From positions 1 through 61,202 of the forward strand of contig CALVHH010000010.1 in NCBI GenBank assembly GCA_944327465.1: DNA of 61,202 nucleotides. Reading direction: 5' to 3'. This DNA comes from an uncultured Clostridia bacterium (GTDB lineage: Bacteria; Bacillota; Clostridia; Christensenellales; Borkfalkiaceae). The notes beneath the pieces are model-generated. The model did no database searches. It saw only the letters and a program-made list of their open reading frames with translations, and was not told where the DNA came from. The position numbers were made by a program, and so were the translations under genes. Within the stretch, counting starts at the first letter, position 1. Every line of letters begins with the position of its first letter. Below are positions 25,901-35,352 of the stretch, piece by piece.

Positions 25901-26656
25901 GAACTCGACACCGCCCGCGCATTCCGCCTCGCCGGTGCCGACCCCCGCATTCTCGTCATCAGGAACCGCACTCCCCGCGACATCGAAGAGAGCGTGCAGG
26001 CAATACTCCGCGAAATAAAGGAATGCAATATAATCGCCTTCCCCGGCGGCTTCTCTGGCGGCGACGAACCCGATGGCTCGGGCAAGTTCATCGCAACTAC
26101 CTTCCGCAATCCCGCCGTTGCCGACGGTATAATGGAACTTTTGAACGAACGCGACGGTCTCATCCTCGGCATATGCAACGGCTTCCAGGCACTCATAAAG
26201 TTGGGTCTCGTGCCCTATGGCGAGGTGCGTCCGCTCACGTCGGGTTCGCCCACGCTGACGTTCAACAACATCTCGCGCCACGTCTCCACCGTCGTCGATA
26301 TCCGCGTTGCTTCCAACCTCAGCCCCTGGCTGTCGGCGTGCAGGGTGGGCGACGTCTACTCCGTGCCCGTATCCCACGGCGAAGGCAAGATAGTCGCTCC
26401 CGTCAAGGAGCTCGAACTCATGCGCGTCAACGGTCAGATAGCTACGCAGTACGTCGACCTCGGCGGCGTTCCCACAATGTCGGGACCCTATAATCCCAAC
26501 GGCAGTATGTGGGCTGTCGAGGGCATAACCTCGCCCGACGGCAGGGTGTTCGGCAAGATGGGTCACTCCGAAAGGATTGGCGAAAATCTTTACAAGAACG
26601 TGCCGGGCAACTACGATATGAAGATATTCGAAAGCGGCGTAAAATACTTCAAATAA
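22949..26656 (+). CDS. purL: FGAM synthase PurL, long single-chain form
   Basis: Converts FGAR to FGAM using glutamine and ATP. The 1235-residue protein fuses a PurS-like N-terminal region, two PurM-like ATPase halves (ETHNHPTEIEPFGGAATCLG about 315-334; SMSGTFEHID) and a C-terminal class I glutaminase (from VFIPAFPGTNCELD). The triad is Cys1076 (GICNGFQ), His1143 and Glu1145 (HGEGK). The ATG at 22949 is chosen because MIYRIFVEKK aligns with the N-termini of relatives and GAGGG lies 6-9 nt upstream; an ATG at 22943 overlaps the purD stop. Last gene of the pur operon. Confidence 0.96.
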   Translation: MIYRIFVEKKDNLQAKKVIQDIKNLLKIDVEDVRKLLRYDVEGMTEEEFGAAVPTVFSEPPVDDIYLENVEFGEGYKVFAIAYLTGQYDQRADSAAQCVQLLTQGERPLIKCANVYAVKGVTDADLVRIKKHLINPVESEEVSLDKPSSLAHVTVEAEDVKDIKGFTAMSDEEIAAYHKKMGFAMSVADLAFVRDYFISEKRDPTETEIKVIDTYWSDHCRHTTFATRISKVEVSSDNPRINEALKLYNDLFAELYADRTDKYPCLMDIATIAVKKLKKDGLLDNLDQSDEINACSINIDVTLDGKPEKYTVMFKNETHNHPTEIEPFGGAATCLGGAIRDPLSGRTYVLQAMRVTGAADPNESIEDTMHGKLPQRVITTTAAAGFSSYGNQIGLATGQVDEVYHPGYKAKRLETGFVVGGARSDMIYRAKPCKGDVIILLGGETGRDGCGGATGSSKAHDEKSVQTCGAEVQKGNALTERKLQRLFLNKEATRLIKKCNDFGAGGVSVAIGELADGLIIELDKVPKKYEGLSGTELAISESQERMAVVVAAGDVDKFIALAAEENLAATPVATVTDDRRMKMYHRGRAIVDISRDFLDTNGVNQVTEAAIYDKATHFFDDVEGDCDFAEKMEQVLSQLNVCSKKGLAEMFDSTIGARSVYMPFGGRRQLTPVTAMAAKVIGGETDDCTVSAYGFCPELMSSSPFTGAIYSIVASVAKVVAAGADYRDIRLTLQEFFMRLRDDKKRWGVPLAALLGALYAQINLGLGAIGGKDSMSGTFEHIDVPPTLISFALAPAKASKLITNVAEDENVKFYLLPMKKDEWSIPDFGYLKKLYSVVHENILNGNIVTATVVEKGGAAAAVAKSCMGNGKGFAFACDLSRLFKESYGDLVVACNNPYALNGIEVVLLGSPTADGEFTFGDQKISLARAESSYISKLNGVFPVTAPASGDIPACDYTGGQKYKNISTKIARPRVFIPAFPGTNCELDTARAFRLAGADPRILVIRNRTPRDIEESVQAILREIKECNIIAFPGGFSGGDEPDGSGKFIATTFRNPAVADGIMELLNERDGLILGICNGFQALIKLGLVPYGEVRPLTSGSPTLTFNNISRHVSTVVDIRVASNLSPWLSACRVGDVYSVPVSHGEGKIVAPVKELELMRVNGQIATQYVDLGGVPTMSGPYNPNGSMWAVEGITSPDGRVFGKMGHSERIGENLYKNVPGNYDMKIFESGVKYFK

Positions 26657-26673
26657 GCCATTACAGGTCAATT

Positions 26674-26709
26674 CAACCGCAGGTTGCGCAAGTTTGCAAC
26701 CTGCGGTTG
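26674..26709 (+). terminator. Hairpin after purL
   Basis: A perfect 14-bp inverted repeat (26674-26687 with 26696-26709). The downstream T-tract is missing, so it may be a weak terminator or RNA-stabilising end of the pur transcript. Confidence 0.55.
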
Positions 26710-26730
26710 TGCATATAAACATATGGTACG

Positions 26731-26759
26731 TTGAGTTTTTATTGCTGAGATGATATAAT
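26731..26759 (+). promoter_or_regulatory. Promoter upstream of the HTH remnant
   Basis: TTGAGT (26731-26736), 17-nt spacer, TATAAT (26754-26759), then an AAAGGAGG ribosome-binding site (about 26769-26776) in front of the ATG at 26784. The signals are intact although the gene behind them is broken. Confidence 0.65.
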
Positions 26760-26783
26760 CTTTGCATCAAAAGGAGGCATGCA

Positions 26784-26967
26784 ATGAATACTTTGGAACC
26801 AATGAATACTTTGGGGCAGCGCATAGCGCACTACCGCAAGAGCTCGGCGCTCACGCAGGAAGAACTCGATTCCAAAAATCATCGGGCTCGCCGCGTCGGG
26901 CGCGGCGGGTAAGCTTGTCGAGGTCACGTCGTCCGAAGGCGACGTGGTGGAGATAACCGTCGAATGA
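26784..26967 (+). pseudogene. Fused remnant: XRE-type HTH start joined to the end of another gene
   Basis: From the ATG at 26784 the first 28 codons read as the beginning of an XRE-family helix-turn-helix protein (NTLGQRIAHYRKSSALTQEE), then similarity stops and the frame ends at 26912. In the next reading frame, from about 26866 to the TGA at 26967, lies the end of a different protein (KIIGLAASGAAGKLVEVTSS, then EGDVVEITVE), which resembles the C-terminus of the adjacent small gene. A deletion joining two genes explains this. ATGAATACTTTGG is directly repeated at 26784 and 26802. A 42-residue peptide could still be made. Confidence 0.6.
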
Positions 26968-27194
26968 AGATATATGTTGAAGAGCGCGGCAAAAGGGTGC
27001 TCTGCCTGCGCCTGCCCGCGTTTTTGTGTGCGGCGGCTATAAAAAAATGTCTGCCCGAAGCGTGCGGCAGAGCCGGGCTGAACAAAGCGATCAAGGTCGT
27101 AAAGCAACTCAAAAGGAGTGGAGCCCTGTGCGGTGAATACGAGTTTATCACCGTTGAAAGCCGCGAAGGCGACAGAGTGGTCATAACGCTGTGA
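26964..27194 (+). CDS. Small conserved-type protein, unknown function
   Basis: A 76-residue protein beginning MKIYVEERGKRVLCLRLP and ending in EFITVESREGDRVVITL. The beta-rich start and the C-terminal VES-x-EGD-x-V-x-I-T motif recall small Clostridial proteins encoded next to SHOCT-like/DUF4097-type genes, and the same ending occurs in the gene remnant just upstream. The ATG overlaps the remnant's stop codon (ATGA), showing the two were once translationally coupled. I cannot name a function. A gap of 141 nt containing the nrdR promoter follows. Confidence 0.55.
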   Translation: MKIYVEERGKRVLCLRLPAFLCAAAIKKCLPEACGRAGLNKAIKVVKQLKRSGALCGEYEFITVESREGDRVVITL

Positions 27195-27253
27195 TGCGTC
27201 GCTTGTTTTTTTGCGGGTTATGAGTTTTTGCGCAGTACTATGCTACACATAAC

Positions 27254-27300
27254 ATACATATTTTTGCGCTTATCCCCTTTACAAACACAATATTTTGTGG
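27254..27300 (+). promoter_or_regulatory. Pair of NrdR boxes
   Basis: The proximal box ACACAATATTTTGTGG (27285-27300) fits the NrdR consensus ACACwATATmTwGTGT at nearly every position. A degenerate second copy, ATACATATTTTTGCGC (27254-27269), lies exactly 31 bp upstream, the three-helical-turn spacing usual for NrdR box pairs. The proximal box fills the spacer of the nrdR promoter. Confidence 0.7.
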
Positions 27301-27306
27301 TATAAT
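27278..27306 (+). promoter_or_regulatory. nrdR promoter
   Basis: TTTACA (27278-27283), 17-nt spacer, TATAAT (27301-27306). Sixteen of the seventeen spacer bases are an NrdR box, so binding of NrdR would block RNA polymerase. Confidence 0.75.
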
Positions 27307-27335
27307 CAAATAAAAATCACTAAGGGATAAGTCAC

Positions 27336-27794
27336 ATGAAGTGTTTATACTGCGGTTGCGAAGACAGCAAAGTTATCGACAGCAGGTCTGCCGACGAGGG
27401 CAGGACCATACGCCGCAGAAGGGAGTGCGTCCGCTGCGGCAAGCGCTTTACGACGTATGAGACGATAGAAGATACCCCCGTGCTCGTCGTCAAAGCCAAC
27501 GGCACCCGGCAGGCGTTCGATTCGGGCAAGATAAAGAACGGCATAGTCAAAGCATGCGAAAAGCGCCCCGTCTCCATGAGCGATATAGACGCCGTCGTCG
27601 ATAAGATAACCAAAAAGGTATACAACTCGATGGAACAGGAGATATCCTCCAAGGCGATAGGCGAAATGGTCATGGACGAGCTCAAAAATCTCGACGAGGT
27701 CGCCTATGTCCGCTACGCCAGCGTCTATCGCTCGTTCAAGGACATATCCTCGTTCATGGCAGAGCTGCAAAGAATGATGGACGGCAAAAAGTAA
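27336..27794 (+). CDS. nrdR: Transcriptional repressor NrdR
   Basis: Represses ribonucleotide reductase genes when dATP is high. A zinc ribbon with Cys3, Cys6 and a second CVRC pair (about 31-34) forms the DNA-binding domain; the ATP-cone domain (about 49-139) begins after ETIEDTPVLVVKANGTRQAFD. The 152-residue length is typical. AGGGA precedes the ATG by 8 nt. NrdR boxes in its own promoter suggest autoregulation, whereas in many genomes the boxes are only upstream of nrd genes, none of which is in this window. Confidence 0.97.
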   Translation: MKCLYCGCEDSKVIDSRSADEGRTIRRRRECVRCGKRFTTYETIEDTPVLVVKANGTRQAFDSGKIKNGIVKACEKRPVSMSDIDAVVDKITKKVYNSMEQEISSKAIGEMVMDELKNLDEVAYVRYASVYRSFKDISSFMAELQRMMDGKK

Positions 27795-27825
27795 AGGTCC
27801 GTCTGCAATAAACATAACTTTTTCA

Positions 27826-27856
27826 AAGGCAGTGCAAACTGCCTTCAATTTTTTAA
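27826..27856 (+). terminator. Intrinsic terminator between nrdR and ispG
   Basis: A perfect 8-bp stem AAGGCAGT/ACTGCCTT with a GCAA tetraloop (27826-27845), followed by CAATTTTTTA. The T-run ends only about 5 nt before the ispG ATG. Confidence 0.8.
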
Positions 27857-27860
27857 TGGT

Positions 27861-28905
<1,045 letters not shown>

Positions 28906-28913
<8 letters not shown>

Positions 28914-30441
28914 ATTTTTAAAATGCATACACGACATCCCGCCGTTTTCGCGGGCAATCATATCGGCTGTCAGCCTCGACCGCAGCAGTCACAGCGTCAG
29001 GATAGACCTCGTCAGCGAAAACGCCTTCACCGCCGAAGACGAACTCATGGCGCGCGGCGTCGCCCGCCGGTTCGTGCCCGAAGAGTTCGGCTGCGATATC
29101 AGCATAAGCAAACTCACGCCCGATGAAAAGATGGTCGCCCGCACCATTCGCCGCGTGGTCGAAAAGTCCAACAAAGCGCTCGCCTGTCTGCTCGAAGATG
29201 ACGATATAACCGTCGAGCGCACGCCCGAAGGGTTCGACTTCACTATCTCGGTCATAGCCGATACCGCCGTCGGCGGCAACGTCGTCGAAAACGTCATAGC
29301 CGAGCTGGGCAGAACTTACTGCGGCTCGTTCACGGGCAGATGCGTCAGAAGCGACAAAAAGATAGACTCCATACACATAGACGAAGAGCACGAAAATATC
29401 GAATACGACATCCCCGTCCGCACCTTTCATATAGCCGGCTTTCAGCCGCTTGAAAGCGATAAACTGCGCGATACCGCCGTCTACCTCAGCGACGTCAACT
29501 ACGAGAGTGAAGAAGTCGTCGTCTGCGGCATAGTTGAGGACATCGAAGAGCGCACGTACAACCGCAAGTCGGACGGGCAGCAGAGGGCGTACTTTGCAAT
29601 AACCTTGAACGATACCACCGCGCTGATGCGCCTCACATATTTTGCCCGTAAGTCCACCATCGAAAAGATACGCAAGATACGCCCGGGCGACGGCATAGTG
29701 TGCACGGGCAAGACCGAGATCTATCGCGGCGCGGTGCGCTATACCGCCCGCTACATCGACCGCGGCGCCATGCCCGAAGGTTTCGTGCCCGTAAAGCGCG
29801 CTTCTAAGCCCGCCCCTAAATATTACACCACCGTCGAGCCCGAGCCCTATACCGACTTTACCCAGTCGGATATCTTCACCAAGCCCGACCTTCCCGCCTG
29901 TCTCAAAAACAACACCTTCGTCGTCCTCGATCTTGAAACCACGGGTCTCAACTCCTCGCCCTCGGGCGGCAACATGGACAAGATAATAGAAATTGGCGCC
30001 TACAAGATAATCGGCGGCGAAATAAAGGAGAGCTTTTCCACCTTCGTCAATCCCGGCGGCAGACTGTCCGAAGAGATAATCAAACTCACCGGCATAACGC
30101 AGGATATGGTGGCGGGCGCCCCGTCCTACATACAGGTCATGCCCGATTTCTTCAAATTTTGTCAGGGCAGCTATCTCGTCGGTCACAACATAGCCGGCTT
30201 CGACTATAAGTTTATCGACTATTACTGCGCAAAGCTCGGCTATCATCTCGAGCGCAAGGTGTTCGACACAATACCTCTCGCGCAGGAGCTGCTGTACCTC
30301 TCCAATTACAAGCTCAACACCGTAGCCGACCATTTCGGCATAACTTTCAATCACCACCGCGCCGTCGACGACGCCCTCGTCACGGCAAAAATATTCATTG
30401 AGCTCATAAAAATAAAAAAATCTCTCCCCAAGCCCGTCTAA
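28906..30441 (+). CDS. PolC-derived 3'-5' exonuclease without polymerase domain
   Basis: A 511-residue protein with the front part of Gram-positive DNA polymerase III PolC: an N-terminal domain (about 1-195), an OB-fold (about 203-285, VVVCGIVEDIEERTYNRKSD onward) and a DnaQ-like DEDDh exonuclease (about 335-505) with Asp342/Glu344 (LDLETTG), HNIAGFDYKF and HHRAVDDAL. PHP segments that normally surround the exonuclease are absent, and a clean TAA ends the gene where the polymerase should begin. The gene occupies the exact polC position between ispG and rimP. It overlaps ispG by 8 nt, and a promoter for rimP follows at once. Probably a stand-alone proofreading or repair exonuclease. Confidence 0.85.
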
Positions 30442-30444
30442 CGC

Positions 30445-30473
30445 TTGCAAATTGCATTTGACCGTGCTATAAT
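30445..30473 (+). promoter_or_regulatory. Promoter of the rimP-nusA-infB operon
   Basis: TTGCAA (30445-30450), 17-nt spacer, TATAAT (30468-30473). It starts 4 nt after the preceding stop codon and gives a leader of about 70 nt. Confidence 0.75.
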
Positions 30474-30501
30474 ATAGCCATACTTAATACTTGATATAAG
30501 C

Positions 30502-30532
30502 TATTGAGTGCCTTGCGTAAAGGCACTCAATA
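30502..30532 (+). promoter_or_regulatory. Leader hairpin of the rimP operon
   Basis: A perfect 13-bp inverted repeat (30502-30514 with 30520-30532) with a GCGTA loop lies in the 5' leader, 18 nt before the rimP ATG and without a T-run. It may stabilise the mRNA or take part in NusA-linked autoregulation. Confidence 0.5.
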
Positions 30533-30550
30533 TTGCTGTAAGGGGCAGTA

Positions 30551-31009
30551 ATGAACATTAAACCTCTCTCCGAGCTCAGGGCTTTTCTCGAAGGCTACGC
30601 CTCGCCCATGGGCATCGAGATAGTCGACGTGGAGTTCTCCGAAAAGGACAGGTCGCTCACTATATTCATCGAAACGCCCGCCGGCGTCGACCTCGACACC
30701 TGCGAAGCCTTTCACAACGCCATAATGGACCCCATCGACGAGTTCGACCCTACCTACGACGCGCCGTATACGCTCAACGTCTCCAGTCCGGGGCTCGACC
30801 GTCCGTTCAAAACCGCACGCGATTACGAGCGCAACCTCGGCAAAGAGGTGGAAGTAAAGCTCTATGCCCCCCTCAAAGGCAAAAAGCTGTTGGAAGGCAT
30901 TCTCGATAGTTTCGATGAGACCACCGTCACTATCGTCTCGGGCGGCGAGCAGCTCAGGCTTCCGCTCAACCGCATAGCAAAGATACACAAAGCCATCAAA
31001 TTCGATTGA
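30551..31009 (+). CDS. rimP: Ribosome maturation factor RimP
   Basis: Assists 30S subunit assembly. The 152-residue protein has the family N-terminal domain (GIEIVDVEFSEKDRSLTIFI, about 18-37; DTCEAFHNAIMDPID) with NVSSPGLDRPFKTARDYERN (about 76-95), and the C-terminal SH3-like domain. AGGGGCAG precedes the ATG. First gene of the classic rimP-nusA-ylxR-ylxQ-infB-rbfA operon. Confidence 0.95.
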   Translation: MNIKPLSELRAFLEGYASPMGIEIVDVEFSEKDRSLTIFIETPAGVDLDTCEAFHNAIMDPIDEFDPTYDAPYTLNVSSPGLDRPFKTARDYERNLGKEVEVKLYAPLKGKKLLEGILDSFDETTVTIVSGGEQLRLPLNRIAKIHKAIKFD

Positions 31010-31076
31010 CCCACCCGCCCGCGGCGGCATGACCGGCGCGGCAAATCAATAACAGTTTTCAGGAGATTAATTAAAG

Positions 31077-32165
31077 ATGAAAGAAGATTTTTTTGCGGCG
31101 CTTGCAGACCTTGAAAGGGAAAAGGGCATACCTCAGCAGGTATTTCTCGACGCCCTGCAGAACGCACTCGTCTCAGCATGCAAAAAACAGGGTTCGGCAG
31201 GCGCTGTCGAACTCAAGCTGCTCCCCGAAAAGGGCACCATCGAATTCTACACCGTGCGCCGGGTGGTAGACGAGGTCGAAGACAGGGATACCCAGATTTC
31301 CCTGGAGGACGCAAAAAATATCAAAAAGAGCTATAAAGTCGGCGATTTCGTCAGGGAAAAGTTTATCCCCAAGGATTTTTCCCGCATAGCCGCGCAGACC
31401 GCAAAGCAGGTCATAATGCAAAAGATACACGAAACCGAGCGCGACGCCGCCATGGACGAATTTTCGGGCAAGGAAGGCGAGCTGCTCGTCGGCACCGTGC
31501 GCAAGACCGACCTTCACAACGTATATGTCGAATTCGGCAGCAGTCAGGTCGAAGGCGTAATGCTGCCCTCCGACCAGGTCGCCACCGAAACTTACAACGT
31601 CAACGATAAAATAAAGGTGTTCGTCAAGCGCGTAAAGGCGGGCTTCAAGGGTGCGCAGATAATGGTCAGCCGCTCGTCGGCAGGGCTCGTGCGCAAGCTG
31701 TTTGAAGAAGAAGTCCCCGAAATCAAGCAGGGCACCGTCGTCATCAAAGCCATCTCGCGTGAAGCGGGCGCAAGGACCAAAATGGCTATCTGGTCAGAAG
31801 ACCCCCGCGTCGACGCCATAGGCGCCTGCGTGGGCAACAAGGGCGCAAGGGTCAACGCCGTCGTCGAAGAGCTCAACGGCGAAAAGATAGATATAATCCC
31901 CTGGAGCGAAAATCCCCTCGAATTCATCGCCAAGGCGCTGTCGCCAGCAAAGGTCATTTCGGTAACGCAGCTCGAAGGCGAAAAGACTGCAATGGCAGTC
32001 GTGCCCGACGATAAACTTTCCCTCGCCATAGGCAAGGACGGTCAGAACGCCCGCCTCGCCGTCAGGCTGACGGGCTGGAAGATAGACGTCAAGAGCCGCT
32101 CCGCCGCGGCAAAGCTCGGCATGATAGCCGAAGGCGATGGGGAGGACGGGCAGCAAGATGCCTAA
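31077..32165 (+). CDS. nusA: Transcription termination/antitermination factor NusA
   Basis: RNA polymerase-binding factor that modulates pausing and termination. The 362-residue protein has the N-terminal RNAP-binding domain, an S1 domain (about 140-205, ELLVGTVRKTDLHNVYVEF), and two KH domains, with GACVGNKGARVNAVVEELNG (about 249-268) and LAIGKDGQNARLA (about 318-330) GxxG loops. It lacks the acidic C-terminal repeats of E. coli NusA, as in Bacillus. AGGAG lies before the ATG. The end overlaps ylxR by 8 nt. Confidence 0.96.
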   Translation: MKEDFFAALADLEREKGIPQQVFLDALQNALVSACKKQGSAGAVELKLLPEKGTIEFYTVRRVVDEVEDRDTQISLEDAKNIKKSYKVGDFVREKFIPKDFSRIAAQTAKQVIMQKIHETERDAAMDEFSGKEGELLVGTVRKTDLHNVYVEFGSSQVEGVMLPSDQVATETYNVNDKIKVFVKRVKAGFKGAQIMVSRSSAGLVRKLFEEEVPEIKQGTVVIKAISREAGARTKMAIWSEDPRVDAIGACVGNKGARVNAVVEELNGEKIDIIPWSENPLEFIAKALSPAKVISVTQLEGEKTAMAVVPDDKLSLAIGKDGQNARLAVRLTGWKIDVKSRSAAAKLGMIAEGDGEDGQQDA

Positions 32166-32430
32166 AACAAAAAAAATCCCGCTCAGGCAGTGCATCGCCT
32201 GCCGCGAGTTAAAGCCCAAAAAGGAGATGCTCCGCATAGTAAAGCCTAGCGAGGGCGCCGTATTTCTCGATTTTTCGGGCAAAGCTCCGGGCAGGGGCGC
32301 ATACATCTGCAACTGTCCCGACTGCGTAAAAAAACTCAAAAAGAACCGTCTTATAAACAAGGTGTTTTCCTGCGAGGCAGACGAAGCCGTCTACACCGCC
32401 ATCGAGGAGGAGTACTTTGGCAAAAAGTAA
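32158..32430 (+). CDS. ylxR: YlxR-family RNA-binding protein
   Basis: A 90-residue DUF448 protein, with IPLRQCIACRELKPKKEMLR (about 6-25) and GRGAYICNCPDCVKKL (about 47-62). The Cys pairs are usual for the family, which contacts RNase P RNA or acts as a nucleoid-type regulator in different bacteria. The ATG at 32158 overlaps the nusA stop; an in-frame ATG at 32137 lies inside nusA and adds a non-homologous stretch. GGAGG is about 10 nt upstream. Confidence 0.92.
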   Translation: MPKTKKIPLRQCIACRELKPKKEMLRIVKPSEGAVFLDFSGKAPGRGAYICNCPDCVKKLKKNRLINKVFSCEADEAVYTAIEEEYFGKK

Positions 32431-32743
32431 GGTGGATGCCTATATAGGTTTTTGCATCAGGGCGCGCAAGATAGCGCTCGGTTCGGGCGCGATCGCCACG
32501 CAGCGCGGCGGCGTGCATCTTGTCATAGTCTGTTCGTCGGCTGCCAAGAACACGTTCAAACTTGCGCTCAAATACAAAAACCGCTTCTCATGCCCGCTCA
32601 TGATATGCAACTGCGGGCTGGAAAACGCCGTAAATAAACCCGATTGCAAAATTGCGGCTGTCAAAGACGAGCATCTGGCAAAGGCTATCATTGCCAATGC
32701 GTGTGAAGAATATGAAATATATGCCGGAGGCGTAGAAAATTAA
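32417..32743 (+). CDS. ylxQ: YlxQ, L7Ae-like ribosomal/RNA-binding protein
   Basis: A 108-residue L7Ae/L30e-fold protein that binds kink-turn RNA. YIGFCIRARKIALGSGA (about 9-25), HLVIVCSSAAKNT and the C-terminal KDEHLAKAI segment fit the family. Translation starts at a TTG (32417) overlapping ylxR by 14 nt, with GAGGAG 5 nt upstream. The position between ylxR and infB is the conserved one. Confidence 0.92.
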   Translation: MAKSKVDAYIGFCIRARKIALGSGAIATQRGGVHLVIVCSSAAKNTFKLALKYKNRFSCPLMICNCGLENAVNKPDCKIAAVKDEHLAKAIIANACEEYEIYAGGVEN

Positions 32744-32746
32744 ATT

Positions 32747-35332
32747 ATGGCAAATAAGTATGTAAACATCGAAGAAATCGGAAAGATTCTGTCGGGAGGT
32801 AAACTCAACGAGTTTGCAAAAAAAGTGTCCTCTACCGAAAGGAACGTGCAGGATATCATAAAAAAGCTTTCCGATCTCGAAAATGCCCGGACTGCTAAGC
32901 GGCTCGAAGAGGAAGAGAGGCTGGCAAGAGAGCAGCGCGAAGCCGAAGAGGCTGCCCGCCGCGAAGCCGAGCTCGCCGAAGCCGCCCGCAAAAAGGCGGA
33001 AGAGGAGCAGGCGCTGCGCAGCGCCGCGGCAGAAAAGCAGCCCGAAGAGGCTCCTTCCGCAGAGCAGGCTCCCGCTAAGAGCGCACCCGCCGAAGCCAAA
33101 GCCGCGCCCGCGGCAGAACAGCCCGCGGCGGCGCGTTCCGAGCGCAGGGAACAGCCCGCTCCCCGCCCTCAAAGGCAGCCCGCTGCCGAGCAGCGCCCCG
33201 CCGACCGTCAGAAGCCGGCAGCCGGCAAAACATTTGTCAATACCGATAGTTCCAAGCCGCGCGGCGAACGCCCCGCCCGTCCCCAGCAGGGTGCAAAACC
33301 GGGTGCGCCCGCTCGTCCCCAGCAGGGCGCCCGCCCTGCCGCGGCGCCTTCGGCTGCTCAGTCCAAGCCCGCAGCCAAAAACTTCGGTCCCGATAAAAAG
33401 AAGGGCGGCTACGAAAGGACCTATGTAGAAAAGGAGCGCCGCGCTCCCTCAAAGCGCTCGCTTGCCAAGCAGCAGGGTCCCACGGTCGCCGACTTCGACG
33501 AGGATAAGAGCGGCTACAGAAAGCTGCGCGTAAAGAAGGATAAGCAGCGCCAGAGCGCCCAGGCAATCAAGATAGACCACGCCGTTGTCACTACAAGCGA
33601 AATACCTTTGAAGGTACTCTCCGAAAAGTTGGGCATAACCGCCGTAGAGATAACCAAGCGCCTCTTCAAAGAGGGCATAATGAAGACTGTCAACGAGAGC
33701 ATAGACTACGACACCGCGGCATTCATCGCCGCAGGCATGGGCATCGAGCTTGAATACAAGCCCGAAAAGACTGCCGAAGAGATACTCTCCGAAAAGCAGG
33801 CAGATACCGTCGAAGAGATCGAAAGTCTCGTTCCCCGCGCCCCCGTCGTCACCGTCATGGGTCACGTCGACCACGGCAAGACTTCGCTTCTGGACTACAT
33901 CCGCCGCGAACACGTTGCCGCAGGCGAGGCTGGCGGAATAACGCAGCACATCGGCGCCTACTCTGTAAGCGTCAACGGCAAGAGTATTACGTTTATCGAT
34001 ACTCCCGGTCACGAGGCGTTCACGGCAATGCGCGCCCGCGGCGCACAGGTCACCGACATAGTCATCCTCGTCGTCGCCGCCGATGACGGCATAATGCCCC
34101 AGACCATCGAGGCAATAAATCACGCCAAGGCGGCGGGCGTCTCAATAATCGTCGCCATAAACAAGATAGACAAGGTGGGCGCAAATGTAGAAAAAGTAAA
34201 GGCTTCGCTCATGAACTACGGGCTCGTGCCCGAAGATTTCGGCGGCGACGTTCCCTGCTGCCCCATCTCCTGCAAGACAGGTCAGGGCATAGACGCACTG
34301 CTTGAAAACATCATCTTGACCGCCGAATTAAAAGAGCTTTTGGCAAATCCCCAAAGGGAAGCGCGCGGCACCGTCATCGAAGCCCAGCTCGATAAGGGCA
34401 AGGGTCCCGTCGCCACCGTGCTCGTTCAGAACGGCACGCTGCACACGGGCGACAATGTCATATCGGGTACTATTACAGGCAGAGTACGTGCGATGATAGA
34501 CGACAAGGGCAGAACGGTAAAGCAGGCGGGTCCCTCGTCGGCGGTGTTCGTGCTCGGTCTGGAGCAGGTCCCCAATGCGGGCGACAGCATATTTGCCGTC
34601 TCGCAGGAGCTCATGAAGTCGGTAATGGAGGAGAGAAAGCGCAAGGAATCGGACGCCATGGTCAAAGCTGCCTCCAAGATATCTCTGGACGAAGTGTTCG
34701 GAAAGATAGCCGAAGGCAACATGAAGACTTTGAACCTCATAGTAAAGGGCGACGTTCAGGGCTCGGTAGAGGCAGTAAAGCAGTCCGTCGTAAAGCTCTC
34801 CAACGATGAGGTTCAGGTCAAGGTCATCCACAGCGGCGCGGGCGCCATAACCGAATCGGACGTCATGCTCGCCGATTCCTCCAACGCCATAATTTTAGGC
34901 TTCAACGTCCGCCCGGATACCAAGGCAAAGGCAACTGCCGAGCGCAGCAAAGTCGATATCAGACAGTACCGCATAATCTATGACCTTTTGGACGACATCG
35001 AAGCCGCTTTAAAGGGCATGCTCGCACCTAAGTATCAGGAAGTTTACCTCGGCAAGTGCGAAGTCCGCCAGACCTTTAAAATAACGGGCGTAGGCAACAT
35101 CGCCGGCTGCTATGTAAAGGAAGGCAAAATAGTCCGCGGCGGCAAGCTCAGGATATATCGCGACGACGTTCTCATCGTCGAAGGCAACGTCCAGCAGCTC
35201 AAACGCTTCAAGGACGACGTAAAGGAAGTAAACTACGGCTACGAATGCGGCTGTGCCATCGAAGGCTTCAACGATATCCGCGTTGGCGACATCATTGAAT
35301 GCTACATGGTAGAGCAGATTCCCGCAAAGTAA
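32747..35332 (+). CDS. infB: Translation initiation factor IF-2
   Basis: GTPase that brings initiator tRNA to the ribosome. The 861-residue protein has a low-complexity N-terminal region (about 45-240) rich in Ala, Glu, Pro, Gln and Arg, the IF2N module ([20 protein letters not shown], about 286-305), and the G domain with GHVDHGKT (372-379), DTPGHE and NKID. EF-Tu-like domain 2, the IF2 core domain and C-terminal fMet-tRNA domain follow. The gene begins 3 nt after ylxQ. Confidence 0.97.
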   Translation: MANKYVNIEEIGKILSGGKLNEFAKKVSSTERNVQDIIKKLSDLENARTAKRLEEEERLAREQREAEEAARREAELAEAARKKAEEEQALRSAAAEKQPEEAPSAEQAPAKSAPAEAKAAPAAEQPAAARSERREQPAPRPQRQPAAEQRPADRQKPAAGKTFVNTDSSKPRGERPARPQQGAKPGAPARPQQGARPAAAPSAAQSKPAAKNFGPDKKKGGYERTYVEKERRAPSKRSLAKQQGPTVADFDEDKSGYRKLRVKKDKQRQSAQAIKIDHAVVTTSEIPLKVLSEKLGITAVEITKRLFKEGIMKTVNESIDYDTAAFIAAGMGIELEYKPEKTAEEILSEKQADTVEEIESLVPRAPVVTVMGHVDHGKTSLLDYIRREHVAAGEAGGITQHIGAYSVSVNGKSITFIDTPGHEAFTAMRARGAQVTDIVILVVAADDGIMPQTIEAINHAKAAGVSIIVAINKIDKVGANVEKVKASLMNYGLVPEDFGGDVPCCPISCKTGQGIDALLENIILTAELKELLANPQREARGTVIEAQLDKGKGPVATVLVQNGTLHTGDNVISGTITGRVRAMIDDKGRTVKQAGPSSAVFVLGLEQVPNAGDSIFAVSQELMKSVMEERKRKESDAMVKAASKISLDEVFGKIAEGNMKTLNLIVKGDVQGSVEAVKQSVVKLSNDEVQVKVIHSGAGAITESDVMLADSSNAIILGFNVRPDTKAKATAERSKVDIRQYRIIYDLLDDIEAALKGMLAPKYQEVYLGKCEVRQTFKITGVGNIAGCYVKEGKIVRGGKLRIYRDDVLIVEGNVQQLKRFKDDVKEVNYGYECGCAIEGFNDIRVGDIIECYMVEQIPAK

Positions 35333-35352
35333 TTTTTATTGAAAGGTAATTC

